This document shows, piece by piece, positions 1 to 9,352 of a DNA stretch of 64,000 nucleotides (the first letter of the stretch is position 1; every line of letters starts with the position of its first letter). The position numbers and the translations under genes are program-made. The stretch is from the NCBI RefSeq assembly GCF_000158095.2, contig NZ_CM011002.1:3505203-3569202 (forward strand). The letters run 5' to 3'. The notes beneath the pieces are model-generated. The model was not told the DNA's origin, did no database searches, and was given only the letters and a program-made list of their open reading frames with translations. The DNA is from Roseibium alexandrii DFL-11. GTDB taxonomy: Bacteria; Pseudomonadota; Alphaproteobacteria; Rhizobiales; Stappiaceae.

Positions 1-490
1 AGGAGACTGCAAGCGCGTCTTCCGAATTCGCAACGGCATAGTCAGCAAACCCACCGTCGAATTCAGAGCCGAAGGTCACCAGCAGGAGATGCGCATGCTC
101 AGGTTTTTTTGGCACCTGCATTGGCCGAACCAAGACACGTTCTCCGATGCGACCAGCATCTACGCCTTCACCAACGGCAACAATCTGCCCACAGCAATCA
201 GCACCTTGCACCAAGGGAAAGTTCAGCGCGCCCGACCAGCCACCATCTGTATTCGTAGCTCCACCAGATCCTTCCGACGCAGTCGCAGCCGTATCGCCGC
301 GGACGCTCTTTGAGTACCAGCCAATGCGCGTGTTGATGTCCGTGTTGTTAACGGCCGCCGCCCCGACCTTGATCAAGACCTGTCCCGGCTCCGGGACCGG
401 CACGACAAGATCCTCCCGCCATTGCAAGCACTCAAGACCACCATGGGCGGTGAGCACCATGCCGCTCATGCGGTTCGGTATTTCGGGCAT
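1..490 (-). CDS. Zinc-type alcohol dehydrogenase / quinone oxidoreductase-like protein (MDR superfamily), C-terminus off the left edge
   Basis: Reading the minus strand from the ATG at 490 gives an open frame to the edge of the window (about 163 residues). It begins MPEIPNRMSGMVLTAHGG. The N-terminal half of the medium-chain dehydrogenase/reductase fold is visible: a GroES-like segment with EPGQVLIKVGAAAVNNTDIN, then GADCCGQIVAVGEGV and GERVLVRP. These proteins reduce or oxidise alcohols, aldehydes or quinones with NAD(P)H. The nucleotide-binding half is not in the window, so substrate and cofactor cannot be judged. A GGAG lies 6-7 bases before the chosen start, which overlaps a small out-of-frame ATG. 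It is transcribed away from ubiB's 3' end, separated by about 100 bp. The family call is good; the exact enzyme is unknown. Confidence 0.75.
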   Translation of the reverse strand, partial: MPEIPNRMSGMVLTAHGGLECLQWREDLVVPVPEPGQVLIKVGAAAVNNTDINTRIGWYSKSVRGDTAATASEGSGGATNTDGGWSGALNFPLVQGADCCGQIVAVGEGVDAGRIGERVLVRPMQVPKKPEHAHLLLVTFGSEFDGGFADYAVANSEDALAVS

Positions 491-587
491 CAGAACTCCA
501 TGCTTGTGATTAGACTTCACCACACGGGTAGAATGATCTTTCTACCTCGTCAACAATACGGGTGCACTTCAAGAGCACTCACGAATT

Positions 588-2171
588 TTACATGAGAGCG
601 TCAACAGCAATCGCGGTCACCGCAAGAGCGATCACCCACAGGGCAATGCGGCCGGAGCGTGTATGCCGGGCTTCGGCCTTTCCGATGGTTTCGGCTGTTT
701 CTTCGCTAAATCGAAGGCCTTGTGTCGTCATCTTTTCTATTTCTTCCGACATCCGGCCAATCCGGTCTGCGAACAGCGGCATATCGGTTGCGATCCGGGC
801 CAGCGCTGTCAGCGCATCTCCTGCATCCCGCACCCGACCGACAGGTCCAAGATGCTCCTTGATCCAGGTGCCAACCACCGGCTCTGCGGTCCGCCACATA
901 TCCAAACGCGGGTTAAGGGAGCGGGCAACCCCTTCCACAACGACCATGGTCTTCTGAAGCATGATCAATTGGGTCTGGGTGCGCATTTCGAAAAGTTCGG
1001 TCACCTCGAACAGTTGCGTCAGCAATCGGGCCATCGATATTTCACTGGCATCGTGACCATGGATCGGTTCGCCAATGGCCCGGATCGCCTGCGCAAACAG
1101 ATCGACATCCTGGTCGGCTGGCACATAGCCAGCCTCAAAATGGACCTCTGCCACCCGCTTGTAGTTGCGCGTGATGAACCCAAACAGGATTTCAGCCAAG
1201 AACCTCCGTTCGCGCTTGCTTAGCCGTCCTGTAATTCCGAAATCAACGGCGACCAAGGTACCATCCGGCTCAACGAATAAGTTGCCTTGGTGCATATCTG
1301 CATGAAAGTACCCATCACGCAGCGTGTGGCGCAGGAAACTTTGGATGACAGCTGCACCAAGCGCTTCCAGATCCTGCCCGTCTTCTGTGAGGCCTTCGAC
1401 GTCCGACATCTTGCGGCCGTCGATCCACTCCATCGTCAAGACGCCCTTGGCAGTCCGGATCCAGTCAACCTGCGGCACGCGGAACCCCGGATCCTGCACG
1501 GTGTTCTCCGCCATCTCCGAGAGACCTGCGGCCTCCAGCCGGAAATCCATTTCCATGGTGACGGATTGCGCAAGAGTGTCGACGACCGCCACAGGACGGA
1601 GCCTGCGGGATGGCGCGTGAAAGCGCTCAGCCAACCGGGCGACCAAGTAGTAACTTTCGAGATCACGCTGGAACCGCCGCTGCACACCGGGCCGGAGAAC
1701 TTTCACCGCAACTTTACGGTCAGTACCGTCTTTATCGCGAACAATCGCCGGGTGGACCTGGGCTATAGAAGCTGCGGCAACAGCCTCGCCGAACTCCACG
1801 AAGACATCTTCAATCGGTTGAGCCAACTGCTCGGCGACCGCTGCCCGCGCTTCCTCGTGATCAAAAGGCGCCAACTGGTCCTGCAGCGCTGCCAGATCCT
1901 TTGCAGCCTCTTTGCCAACAACATCTTCGCGCGTTGCCAAGAATTGACCAAGCTTCACATAGGATGGGCCGAGGCGGTTCATTGCATCTGAAAGACGCAG
2001 TTCCGCGCTTTTATCCTTTACTGCCCGGCGCTCCAGCAGCCGCGCCATGCCAATCGCAAGTCGCGGCCCTGCCGGCAGGTCTGGCAGATGCGCAAGACCG
2101 AACACGCCTTCGCGTGCCATGACATAACCAGCTCGCACGAGGCGGAAGAAAGGCATCACCGCAAATGCCAT
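588..2171 (-). CDS. ubiB: Ubiquinone biosynthesis protein UbiB (ABC1/ADCK atypical kinase)
   Basis: UbiB supports ubiquinone synthesis at the inner membrane, probably as an ATPase that handles lipid intermediates rather than as a classical protein kinase. At 527 residues the length is normal. The family marks are present: KLGQ at 73-76 (the KxGQ signature), an alanine-rich loop AVAAASIAQVH at about 130-140 in place of a glycine-rich loop, the invariant lysine in AVKVLR (157), HADMHQGN at 290-297 and DFG at 310-312. A hydrophobic C-terminal helix (ALWVIALAVTAIAVDAL) fits the usual membrane anchor. It starts 3 bases after the ubiE stop codon, so the two are almost certainly co-transcribed and act in the same pathway. 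Confidence 0.95.
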   Translation of the reverse strand: MAFAVMPFFRLVRAGYVMAREGVFGLAHLPDLPAGPRLAIGMARLLERRAVKDKSAELRLSDAMNRLGPSYVKLGQFLATREDVVGKEAAKDLAALQDQLAPFDHEEARAAVAEQLAQPIEDVFVEFGEAVAAASIAQVHPAIVRDKDGTDRKVAVKVLRPGVQRRFQRDLESYYLVARLAERFHAPSRRLRPVAVVDTLAQSVTMEMDFRLEAAGLSEMAENTVQDPGFRVPQVDWIRTAKGVLTMEWIDGRKMSDVEGLTEDGQDLEALGAAVIQSFLRHTLRDGYFHADMHQGNLFVEPDGTLVAVDFGITGRLSKRERRFLAEILFGFITRNYKRVAEVHFEAGYVPADQDVDLFAQAIRAIGEPIHGHDASEISMARLLTQLFEVTELFEMRTQTQLIMLQKTMVVVEGVARSLNPRLDMWRTAEPVVGTWIKEHLGPVGRVRDAGDALTALARIATDMPLFADRIGRMSEEIEKMTTQGLRFSEETAETIGKAEARHTRSGRIALWVIALAVTAIAVDALM

Positions 2172-2174
2172 GGA

Positions 2175-2987
2175 TCAGAGTTTCCAACCAGAATGCAATG
2201 CGGCGATCCCGCCGGAATAGTTTCGATATGTGACCCGCGCAAGGCCCGCTTCGCGGATCATTTCGGCAAAGCGTTCCTGGCTCGGAAACTTGCGGATCGA
2301 TTCCACTAGATACTGATACGGTTCGCCGTCACCGGTCACCCATTTGCCCATGGCAGGGATCGCATTAAAGGAAAACGCGTCGTAGACCTTGTCGAGACCA
2401 GGAACGTCGACCTCCGAAAACTCTAGACACATAAAGCGGCCACCGCGTTTCAAGACCCGGTTTGCTTCCCGCAGTGCCTTGGGAATGTCCGGCACGTTCC
2501 GGATACCGAAGGCGATTGTATAGGCATCGAAACTCTTGTCCGGGAAGGGCAAATCTTCCGCGTTGCCCTGCGAAAACGTGATCAGATCGGAGAGACCTGC
2601 TTTTTCGGCCCGATCACGGCCAACGTTCAGCATGGAATTGTTGATGTCGCAGACAACGGCCTTCACTGACCGCTGTGACTTCTCTACCACCCGGGTTGAT
2701 ACATCGCCTGTACCACCTGCAACATCCAAAAGACGCCAACCGGACGCGCTGGACTTTGGCGGTGCCAGATAGGACACCATGGCATCTTTCCAAACCCGGT
2801 GCAGACCGCCGGACATCAGATCGTTCATCAGGTCATAGCGGGATGCGACCTTGTAGAAGACATCATCCACCAGGGCCTGCTTCTGCCCCTCGCCGACCTT
2901 TGTAAAGCCGAAACTGGTCGGCATATCTTCCGGTGTGCGGGTCTGGCTATTAGCCTGTTGCGTCATCTGCGCGGCTCCAAGCGTCAT
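2175..2987 (-). CDS. ubiE: Demethylmenaquinone/2-methoxy-6-polyprenyl-1,4-benzoquinol methyltransferase UbiE
   Basis: UbiE performs the SAM-dependent C-methylation step of ubiquinone (and menaquinone) synthesis. The glycine-rich SAM loop DVAGGTGD is at about 88-95, and the family signatures [18 protein letters not shown] and AFGIRNV are present. It ends [13 protein letters not shown], the classic UbiE C-terminus. The frame can start at 2987, but an internal ATG at 2966 (MTQQANSQ) has a GGAG 8 bases upstream and may be the true start. ubiB follows 3 bases after the stop. The gene is divergent from mutM with about 120 bp between them. Confidence 0.96.
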   Translation of the reverse strand: MTLGAAQMTQQANSQTRTPEDMPTSFGFTKVGEGQKQALVDDVFYKVASRYDLMNDLMSGGLHRVWKDAMVSYLAPPKSSASGWRLLDVAGGTGDVSTRVVEKSQRSVKAVVCDINNSMLNVGRDRAEKAGLSDLITFSQGNAEDLPFPDKSFDAYTIAFGIRNVPDIPKALREANRVLKRGGRFMCLEFSEVDVPGLDKVYDAFSFNAIPAMGKWVTGDGEPYQYLVESIRKFPSQERFAEMIREAGLARVTYRNYSGGIAALHSGWKL

Positions 2988-3109
2988 TCATTTCCAAAAT
3001 TTGGCCGGACCATAGTACAAGCGTTATCGGAGCGCTATGTTTCCCGGCCACGAAAACACCATATGCCGCAGGCCTATATCGCGCCGCCTTACCGGAGACC
3101 AGAGAATAA

Positions 3110-4003
3110 ATGCCTGAATTGCCCGAAGTGGAAACGGTCAAACGTGGATTGGCGCCGACAATGGAGGGAGCACTCCTGACCAAGGTCGATCAAAACCGGC
3201 CGGACTTGCGCTTTCCATTTCCCGACGATTTCGTGGAGAGACTGACCGGCCGGAGTGTCACAGCCCTGTCCCGGCGGTCCAAGTATCTGCTGGCGGACAT
3301 TGATAGCGGTGATGTCTTGATCATGCATTTGGGAATGTCGGGATCATTCCGGATCGAAAATGCCATCGATAAGTCAACACCGGGAGAGTTTGCTCATGAG
3401 CGGAACAAAGATCCGAAACATGACCATGTTGTCTTCCATTTAAGCCTTCCGAACGACGGCAGCGCGCGGATCATTTATAATGACCCGCGCCGTTTTGGCT
3501 TCATGGACCTTGTTCCACGAACAGACCTGTCAGCGCATCCATATTTCCGGGAACTTGGCCTGGAGCCACTCGGGAATGCACTAAGCGGAGAGGTCTTGGC
3601 GCGACTGTTTGCAGGCCGAAAATCCCCGTTGAAAGCAGCACTCTTGAACCAGAAACTGATTGCCGGCCTCGGCAATATATATGTGTGTGAATCCCTTTGG
3701 CGCAGCGGGCTCAGTCCCAAACGATTGGCGAGCACGCTGGTAACAAAGTCAGGCAAGCCGACGAAGAAAGCAGACCTGCTTGCCCAAAACGTCCGACTGA
3801 CACTTGAAGATGCCATCCTTGCTGGGGGCTCTTCTTTGCGGGACCACACCCAAGCGGACGGTACGCTCGGCTACTTTCAACACTCGTTTGCGGTCTATGA
3901 CCGGGAGGGCGCGCCTTGCCGGACACCCAACTGCACCGGCACTGTGCGCCGTGTCGTTCAGTCGAACAGATCGACATTCTATTGCCCTATTTGCCAAAGG
4001 TAG
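3110..4003 (+). CDS. mutM: Formamidopyrimidine-DNA glycosylase (Fpg/MutM)
   Basis: This bifunctional glycosylase/AP lyase removes 8-oxoguanine and other oxidised purines. The protein has 297 residues and starts [14 protein letters not shown]: after Met removal the N-terminal proline is the catalytic nucleophile, followed by the conserved glutamate. SRRSKYLL carries the conserved lysine, [14 protein letters not shown] is the helix-two-turn-helix region, and the C-terminal zinc finger is CRTPNC...CPICQR (two Cys pairs). Location next to rpsT and dnaA is common in alphaproteobacteria. An enoyl-CoA hydratase follows after 100 bases. Confidence 0.97.
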   Translation: MPELPEVETVKRGLAPTMEGALLTKVDQNRPDLRFPFPDDFVERLTGRSVTALSRRSKYLLADIDSGDVLIMHLGMSGSFRIENAIDKSTPGEFAHERNKDPKHDHVVFHLSLPNDGSARIIYNDPRRFGFMDLVPRTDLSAHPYFRELGLEPLGNALSGEVLARLFAGRKSPLKAALLNQKLIAGLGNIYVCESLWRSGLSPKRLASTLVTKSGKPTKKADLLAQNVRLTLEDAILAGGSSLRDHTQADGTLGYFQHSFAVYDREGAPCRTPNCTGTVRRVVQSNRSTFYCPICQR

Positions 4004-4103
4004 AACTCCATCTGAAACGGCAGTCATGCCTTGCCAGACACGGGCCCGGTCGGCTACCCATGGCGCACGCAATCGAGACATCCTGCCACGGGGAGCGGAC
4101 ACG

Positions 4104-4877
4104 ATGGGATACAAGAACATCCGGGTTGAAAAACGCGGCAAAGTCGGGTTGATCACCCTCGATCGACCCAAAGCACTGAACGCACTCAATTCGGAACTCA
4201 TCGCGGAACTCGGTTCCGCGCTGGATACCTACGACGCAGATGAAAAAATCGGCTGTGTTGTGATCACGGGATCTGAAAAGGCATTTGCAGCCGGCGCTGA
4301 CATTAAAGAGATGCAGCCGCACACCTTCTCAACGGCCTATCAGACAGACCTGATCACCCCGTTTGATCGGGTATCACAGAACCGCAAGCCGATCATTGCC
4401 GCCGTTGCCGGCTACGCCCTCGGCGGCGGCTGCGAACTCGCCATGCTGTGTGATTTCATCATTGCGGCCGACACAGCCAAGTTTGGCCAGCCGGAAATCA
4501 CGCTTGGCGTAATCCCGGGCGCAGGTGGCACCCAGCGTCTTACCCGCTTTGTTGGTAAGTCGAAGGCTATGGACATGGTGCTGACCGGGCGGATGATGGA
4601 TGCGGAAGAAGCAGAGCGCAGCGGACTTGTCAGCCGCATCGTGCCAGCCAATGACCTCCTGGAAGAAGCTTTGAAAGCCGCGGAAAAGATCGCAGACTTC
4701 TCCTTGCCGGTGGTAATGATGGCAAAAGAGAGTGTCGACCGGTCTTATGAAACAACCTTGTCAGAAGGGGTTCGCTTCGAACGCCGTGTTTTTCAGGCCA
4801 TGTTTGCCCTGGAAGACCAGAAAGAAGGAATGTCGGCCTTCACGGAAAAACGTTCGCCACAGTTCAACAACAAATAA
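4104..4877 (+). CDS. Enoyl-CoA hydratase (crotonase family)
   Basis: It hydrates trans-2-enoyl-CoA to 3-hydroxyacyl-CoA in beta-oxidation. The protein has 257 residues, typical for short-chain hydratases. It has the oxyanion-hole segments AGADIKEM and [10 protein letters not shown] and the catalytic-glutamate region [19 protein letters not shown] with both glutamates expected of an active hydratase. The chosen start [10 protein letters not shown] has GGGGAG about 9 bases upstream. The frame is open further upstream to 3804, but that part overlaps mutM and encodes no recognisable domain. A strong terminator follows the gene. The substrate range (short-chain versus phenylacetyl-type) cannot be read from sequence. 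Confidence 0.92.
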   Translation: MGYKNIRVEKRGKVGLITLDRPKALNALNSELIAELGSALDTYDADEKIGCVVITGSEKAFAAGADIKEMQPHTFSTAYQTDLITPFDRVSQNRKPIIAAVAGYALGGGCELAMLCDFIIAADTAKFGQPEITLGVIPGAGGTQRLTRFVGKSKAMDMVLTGRMMDAEEAERSGLVSRIVPANDLLEEALKAAEKIADFSLPVVMMAKESVDRSYETTLSEGVRFERRVFQAMFALEDQKEGMSAFTEKRSPQFNNK

Positions 4878-4942
4878 TCTTGGTTCACCAGCGACAAAGC
4901 CGTTGACGGCGGCCCAAGTCAGGATTATAAGCAGCGCCCAAT

Positions 4943-4976
4943 CGGTGGCGGTTTTCCGCCGCCGTTGTTTTTTGGT
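4943..4976 (+). terminator. Rho-independent terminator after the enoyl-CoA hydratase
   Basis: A nine-pair stem (CGGTGGCGG / CCGCCGCCG with one G-U pair) and a TTTT loop lie at 4943-4964. They are followed by TTGTTTTTT. This sits 65 bases after the hydratase stop codon. Confidence 0.8.
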
Positions 4977-5053
4977 CGGGTTCCATCGCTTAGGCGTTCA
5001 AGTCCCGATCGTCACCGGACAAAAGTCCCAATATACCGATCAGGATTGAGCCC

Positions 5054-5320
5054 ATGGCCAACACACCATCGGCCAAGAAGGCGGCCCGCAAGATTGCCCG
5101 CCGGACGGCCACGAACAAAGCTCGCCGGAGCCGGGTGCGCACTTACCTGCGCAAGGTTGAAGAAGCAATTGCTTCTGGTGACCAGGCTGCCGCAAACGAC
5201 GCCTTCAAAGCAGCACAGCCGGAAATCATGCGCGCTGCTTCCAAAGGCACCATGCACGCCAATACGGCGTCACGGAAAGTTTCCCGCCTCAATGCCCGGA
5301 TCAAGGCACTGAGCGCATAA
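5054..5320 (+). CDS. rpsT: 30S ribosomal protein S20
   Basis: S20 binds the 5' domain of 16S rRNA in the small subunit. The 88-residue basic protein begins [17 protein letters not shown] and has the family features [41 protein letters not shown]. The length is normal. It is a single-gene unit between the terminators at 4943 and 5349. Position immediately upstream of the dnaA region is a conserved alphaproteobacterial arrangement. Confidence 0.98.
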   Translation: MANTPSAKKAARKIARRTATNKARRSRVRTYLRKVEEAIASGDQAAANDAFKAAQPEIMRAASKGTMHANTASRKVSRLNARIKALSA

Positions 5321-5348
5321 ATCCGTCCCAAATCGGACAATCCAAAGA

Positions 5349-5374
5349 ACCCGGCCATCGCGCCGGGTTTTTTT
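5349..5374 (+). terminator. Rho-independent terminator after rpsT
   Basis: ACCCGGC and GCCGGGT (5349-5355 and 5362-5368) form a stem with a 6-base loop, followed by a run of T at 5368-5374. It is 29 bases past the rpsT stop codon. Confidence 0.88.
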
Positions 5375-5966
5375 AGCCGCGCAATTTTGTGGATTGCCTA
5401 CATCAGCTGCGGCACCCGGACAGATTGTAAAAAATGCTTAACTTATCTATAGCAAAGAAACCCTATGTTTTTCAGCTCCTTAGAGATATGTAGGCTATCC
5501 AAATCCAGTTCAAACCGGATTCGATACGAGTCAAGGTATCAGTGCCGAAATTTTTTTTTACAAAGCCCAAACCCATCCAATCCGGGTGCGGAAATGGCAA
5601 AAAGTTATTGCAGTAAAAAGCGTTTGCAGCATCACCCACAGATAACACCCAATGTGGCATTTTGGGCTCATTGGACACCGGAATCGATAATCCTTCAGAA
5701 CGGCTGTTGAACCAAAAGGGTTGCCTGTATATTGTCTCATTGCTGGCAGAGAAAAGACCGGCGCGACACGATAAACAGTGCTTGGACCTAACAATGAAGA
5801 AGTCAAAATTCCACATCTCTGAGCACTTACCTGACCGGGCTTCAGGTGAATACATTGACGTATTCAGTATGCGTCATTTTTAGGTGCGTTCCGAACCTAC
5901 TTAAACTCTCATTTTACTGATAAAAACTTTAATTCAAAGGCCGTACGGTTTTTGGAAGGGGGCATT
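5375..5966 (+). promoter_or_regulatory. 592-bp gap between rpsT and the rhodanese gene; AT-richer, no credible gene
   Basis: No open frame here looks like a protein. The short ORFs have no recognisable motif and no good ribosome site. The stretch is AT-richer than its flanks and contains a 20-bp inverted repeat at 5847-5866 and a weaker one (TAGGT/ACCTA) at 5881-5899. I see only loose matches to a DnaA box (for example TGTGGATTG near 5389), not a cluster of good ones. It may hold promoters for the rhodanese–dnaA unit. Calling it the replication origin is not justified from sequence alone. Confidence 0.4.
5847..5866. promoter_or_regulatory. Perfect 20-bp inverted repeat, candidate operator
   Basis: TGAATAC (5847-5853), a 6-base spacer, then GTATTCA (5860-5866). 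The arms are perfect. It lies about 100 bases upstream of the rhodanese gene start, a position suited to a dimeric regulator. No regulator family was recognised. Confidence 0.4.
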
Positions 5967-6407
5967 GTGTTTAGCGAATTGGGGTATGCGGGAAACGTTG
6001 ACGTTCAAACTGCATTTACGGCTCTTACCGATAACACTCAGGCAGTCCTCGTCGATGTGCGCACTCAAGCGGAGTGGACGTTTGTTGGTGTGCCGGACCT
6101 GCGTACGTTGGGCAAGGAAACCATCTTTGCCGAATGGCAAAGCTTTCCGCCCAGCGGCCCTAATCCTGCGTTCGTTCAGGACCTTTCTGACCGCCTGAGC
6201 AAAAAAGAACTTGACCCGGAGACGCCAATCTATTTTCTGTGCCGCTCCGGCGCGCGCAGTCAGGCGGCTGCCCAGGCAATGACCCAAGCCGGCTACACAA
6301 ATTGCTACAATGTATCTGAAGGTTTCGAAGGTGGGCTTGATGCACATGCCCACCGCGGGACGCAGTCTGGTTGGAAGGCCGCCGGATTGCCTTGGGTACA
6401 GGGCTAA
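5967..6407 (+). CDS. Rhodanese-like sulfurtransferase domain protein
   Basis: A single-domain rhodanese of about 146 residues. These carry sulfane sulfur on an active-site cysteine. Visible marks are VLVDVRTQAEW near the N-terminus and the active-site loop CRSGARS in YFLCRSGARSQAAAQAM, followed by YNVSEGFEG and an ending GWKAAGLPWVQG typical of this alphaproteobacterial group. I chose the GTG at 5967 because GGAAGGGGG sits 4-5 bases upstream; an in-frame TTG at 5952 is the alternative. Three small hairpins follow before dnaA. The physiological sulfur acceptor is not indicated by context. Confidence 0.88.
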   Translation: MFSELGYAGNVDVQTAFTALTDNTQAVLVDVRTQAEWTFVGVPDLRTLGKETIFAEWQSFPPSGPNPAFVQDLSDRLSKKELDPETPIYFLCRSGARSQAAAQAMTQAGYTNCYNVSEGFEGGLDAHAHRGTQSGWKAAGLPWVQG

Positions 6408-6413
6408 GTAATT

Positions 6414-6481
6414 CCCCTGGCAATCAGGGGAGATAATCGGGCTATGCCCGGATTGTAATAAAATCGCCCCAAAAACGGGGC
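6414..6481 (+). repeat. Three tandem short hairpins between the rhodanese gene and dnaA
   Basis: Three perfect stem-loops follow one another: CCCCTG-5-CAGGGG (6414-6430), CGGGC-3-GCCCG (6438-6450) and GCCCC-6-GGGGC (6466-6481). None has a proper T-tract, so they are weak terminators at best. They lie 83-150 bases before the dnaA start and may shape the dnaA leader. Confidence 0.55.
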
Positions 6482-6563
6482 ACATAAGCTGCAGAAGCAG
6501 CAAGGCGTTAGGACGAAGAACGGCTGTGGCGGACTGTTCTTCCCATTACAGGAGGCAGATAAT

Positions 6564-8042
6564 ATGCAGGTTCAGGAGGCAGGCGGCTCCGAACAATGGA
6601 CGCGGGTCAAGAAGCAACTCCGTGCGGAACTGGGCGACGATGTGTTCACCAGCTGGTTCGCACGCGTTGATCTGGAAGAACATCAGGACGGCACTGTCCG
6701 CCTGTCTGTTCCGACACGGTTCCTCAAACAGTGGATCCAAAATAACTATAATGAGCGTCTCATGGGGCTTTGGCAGCGCGAATGTGACAATGTGCATCGG
6801 ATCGAATTGACTGTCCGTGGCGCCATTCGTCCGCGCCAGGTGACAGCTGTACAGCCCAGCCTGCCGGCAGGATCTGCCGGTGCGCAGAACGGGTCCATTG
6901 AGGCACGCTCGGAAAATCTTGGCGATGCGACACATGTGACCCGGGCGCAGGCTGCGACGGCTGCCGTAGGCCGGGGTGACAGCGCATCTGACAGTACCCG
7001 TGACGTTTTGCAAGGCGCTGCGCTCGATCCGAAATACACGTTCGAGACATTCGTTGAGGGCGACTCCAACAACCTTGCTCTTGCCGCAGCTCGTCAAGTC
7101 GCATCTGGCGGAGCGGTCACGTTCAACCCGCTCTACCTGCATGCGTCGGTTGGCCTGGGCAAAACCCATCTGATGCAGGCCGTAGCATCGAAAGTGCGCA
7201 ACAGCGGACGCAAAGTCCTCTACCTGACGGCCGAGCACTTCATGTACAAGTTCGTCGCCGCGCTGAAATCACAGTCCGCACTTGCTTTTAAAGACAACCT
7301 GCGGACCATCGACCTCCTCCTCATCGATGATATGCAGTTCCTTCATGGCAAGCAGGTGCAGCAGGAATTCTGCCACACCCTCAACGCTTTGATCGACGGC
7401 GCGCGCCAGGTGATTGTTGCTGCGGACCGGCCACCGTCCGACCTAGACACCCTCGACGACCGCGTCCGGTCGCGCCTTTCCGGGGGCCTTGTTGTTGGAA
7501 TCCAGGAGCCGGATTTTGTTCTGCGCAGGAGCATTTTGGTCTCCCGCGTTGAGGCTGCCCACAAGTCGTATCCGCAATTTGATGTACCGGACTCTGTGCT
7601 CGACTACATCGCCCGGCATGTCGCCTCTTCCGGCCGCGATCTTGAAGGCGCCCTAAACCGTCTGATCGCGCACAATCAGCTGACTAACCAGCCGATTACG
7701 CAGGAAATGGCGGAGATGACGTTGCGCGATCTGGTTCGCTCCAGCGAACCGCGCCGGGTAAAGATTGAAGACATTCAGCGCGTGGTCTCCAAGCACTACA
7801 ATGTGACAAAGGCAGATCTGCTGTCGGCCCGCCGCACGCGAACCATCGTGCGGCCGCGTCAGATCGCAATGTACCTGGCAAAGGTCATGACACCGCGCTC
7901 GCTGCCGGAAATCGGCCGCCGTTTCGGAAATCGTGATCACACGACAGTTTTGCACGCGGTACGCAAGATTGAAGAAATGGCCCGTGCCGACTATGCGCTC
8001 GCGCAGGAGATTGAACTCCTGAAGCGCATGCTGGACGCCTAA
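6564..8042 (+). CDS. dnaA: Chromosomal replication initiator protein DnaA
   Basis: DnaA binds DnaA boxes at the origin, melts DNA and loads the helicase. The 492-residue protein has domain I at about 1-90, a variable domain II linker, and an AAA+ domain with Walker A GLGKTH (about 197-202) and Walker [10 protein letters not shown] (251-259). Domain IV carries the DnaA signature [20 protein letters not shown] near the C-terminus. A strong Shine-Dalgarno (AGGAGG, ending 9 bases before the ATG) fixes the start. A strong terminator follows, so dnaA is not simply co-transcribed with dnaN. Confidence 0.98.
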   Translation: MQVQEAGGSEQWTRVKKQLRAELGDDVFTSWFARVDLEEHQDGTVRLSVPTRFLKQWIQNNYNERLMGLWQRECDNVHRIELTVRGAIRPRQVTAVQPSLPAGSAGAQNGSIEARSENLGDATHVTRAQAATAAVGRGDSASDSTRDVLQGAALDPKYTFETFVEGDSNNLALAAARQVASGGAVTFNPLYLHASVGLGKTHLMQAVASKVRNSGRKVLYLTAEHFMYKFVAALKSQSALAFKDNLRTIDLLLIDDMQFLHGKQVQQEFCHTLNALIDGARQVIVAADRPPSDLDTLDDRVRSRLSGGLVVGIQEPDFVLRRSILVSRVEAAHKSYPQFDVPDSVLDYIARHVASSGRDLEGALNRLIAHNQLTNQPITQEMAEMTLRDLVRSSEPRRVKIEDIQRVVSKHYNVTKADLLSARRTRTIVRPRQIAMYLAKVMTPRSLPEIGRRFGNRDHTTVLHAVRKIEEMARADYALAQEIELLKRMLDA

Positions 8043-8070
8043 GACGAATAGACTGTCTTTTCAGCCAAAA

Positions 8071-8107
8071 AAGGGGGGCGTTCCGAGTGAGCGCCCCCTT
8101 GCTTTTG
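8071..8107 (+). terminator. Rho-independent terminator after dnaA
   Basis: AAGGGGGGCG at 8071-8080 pairs with CGCCCCCTT at 8092-8100, and GCTTTTG follows. It lies about 30 bases past the dnaA stop codon. Confidence 0.82.
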
Positions 8108-8212
8108 CAGCCGGTAGAGGGCAGTGTCTTCCCCCCGCTCCCTTCCCGGAGCCCATAAGAATTCAGCCGACCGGACGTTCTGTCTGGTGTTTCACGAGTA
8201 CGGATGCAGCGT

Positions 8213-9331
8213 ATGAAAGCGACCCTCGAGCGGACCGACCTCCTCAAGTCCTTGACCCATGTGCACCGGGTGGTCGAACGCCGGAATACTATCCCGATCC
8301 TGTCCAACGTTTTGCTGCGCGCGGATGGTGGAGCCTTGAACCTGAAGGCCACTGACCTCGACCTTGAAATTGTCGAAACCGTGCCTGCCATGATCGAAAT
8401 GCCGGGTGCCACGACCGTACCTGCGCACATGTTCTTTGACATTGTCAGAAAGCTGCCGGAAGGTTCCCAGGTTGTTCTGGAAACAACAGGTGATGACACC
8501 ACACTGGAAATCCGCGCAGGCCGTTCGAAATTCACGCTGCAGATGCTGCCGGAAACCGATTTTCCGGATCTGACCGCCGGTGATTTCAGCCACGGCTTCA
8601 CCTTGAGCGCGTCGGACATCCGCAAACTGATCGACACCACGCAGTTTGCGATCTCCACCGAGGAAACTCGGTACTATCTTAACGGGATATATCTGCACAC
8701 TGTCGACGCGGCCAACGGCCAGCAATTCCGCGCTGTTGCCACCGACGGCCACCGTTTGGCGCAGGCAGAGGTCTCCGCACCCTCCGGTTCCTCCGGCATG
8801 CCGGGTATCATTGTGCCGCGCAAGACAGTCGGCGAAATCCAGAAGCTCTTGGAAAATCCGGAAGCTGACGTGCAAATCGAATTGTCGGACACCAAGATCC
8901 GCATCACAACAGATACGGTTGTTCTGACATCGAAACTCATCGACGGCACATTCCCGGATTATGGCCGCGTGATCCCGCAAGGCAACGATAAGGAAATGCG
9001 CGTTGACCGGGATGAATTCAAAGAAGCGGTTGATCGCGTCTCAACCATCTCATCCGAGCGCGGACGTGCTGTGAAGTTGGCACTTGGCGATGGACGCTTG
9101 GTTTTGACCGTCAACAACCCGGATTCTGGCAGCGCCACGGAAGAACTGGCCGTAGAGTACGAGTCTGATCCGTTGGAAATCGGCTTTAACTCCCGTTACC
9201 TGCTCGACATTGCAAACCAACTCAGCAGCGACACAGCCCTGTTCCGTCTGGCAGATTCCGGATCCCCGACCCTCATTCAGGACAATACAGTCGACGACTG
9301 TTTGTTTGTTCTGATGCCGATGCGGGTCTAA
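8213..9331 (+). CDS. dnaN: DNA polymerase III subunit beta (sliding clamp)
   Basis: DnaN is the ring-shaped processivity clamp for DNA polymerase III. From the ATG at 8213 (MKATLERTDLLKSL) the protein has 372 residues, the usual length, with three clamp domains in order and the typical C-terminus DDCLFVLMPMRV. An in-frame ATG at 8204 would add MQR; the family start favours 8213. recF starts 21 bases downstream, so the two are likely co-transcribed. Confidence 0.97.
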   Translation: MKATLERTDLLKSLTHVHRVVERRNTIPILSNVLLRADGGALNLKATDLDLEIVETVPAMIEMPGATTVPAHMFFDIVRKLPEGSQVVLETTGDDTTLEIRAGRSKFTLQMLPETDFPDLTAGDFSHGFTLSASDIRKLIDTTQFAISTEETRYYLNGIYLHTVDAANGQQFRAVATDGHRLAQAEVSAPSGSSGMPGIIVPRKTVGEIQKLLENPEADVQIELSDTKIRITTDTVVLTSKLIDGTFPDYGRVIPQGNDKEMRVDRDEFKEAVDRVSTISSERGRAVKLALGDGRLVLTVNNPDSGSATEELAVEYESDPLEIGFNSRYLLDIANQLSSDTALFRLADSGSPTLIQDNTVDDCLFVLMPMRV

Positions 9332-9352
9332 ACGCGCCAACGGAAACCGGTC

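Noticed and set aside
3804..4103. Upstream extension of the enoyl-CoA hydratase frame
   Set aside because: It overlaps mutM and lacks crotonase similarity; the internal ATG at 4104 with a good ribosome site fits better.
5375..5966. Replication origin (oriC) next to dnaA
   Set aside because: No cluster of good DnaA boxes was found. In several alphaproteobacteria the origin lies near hemE, not dnaA.
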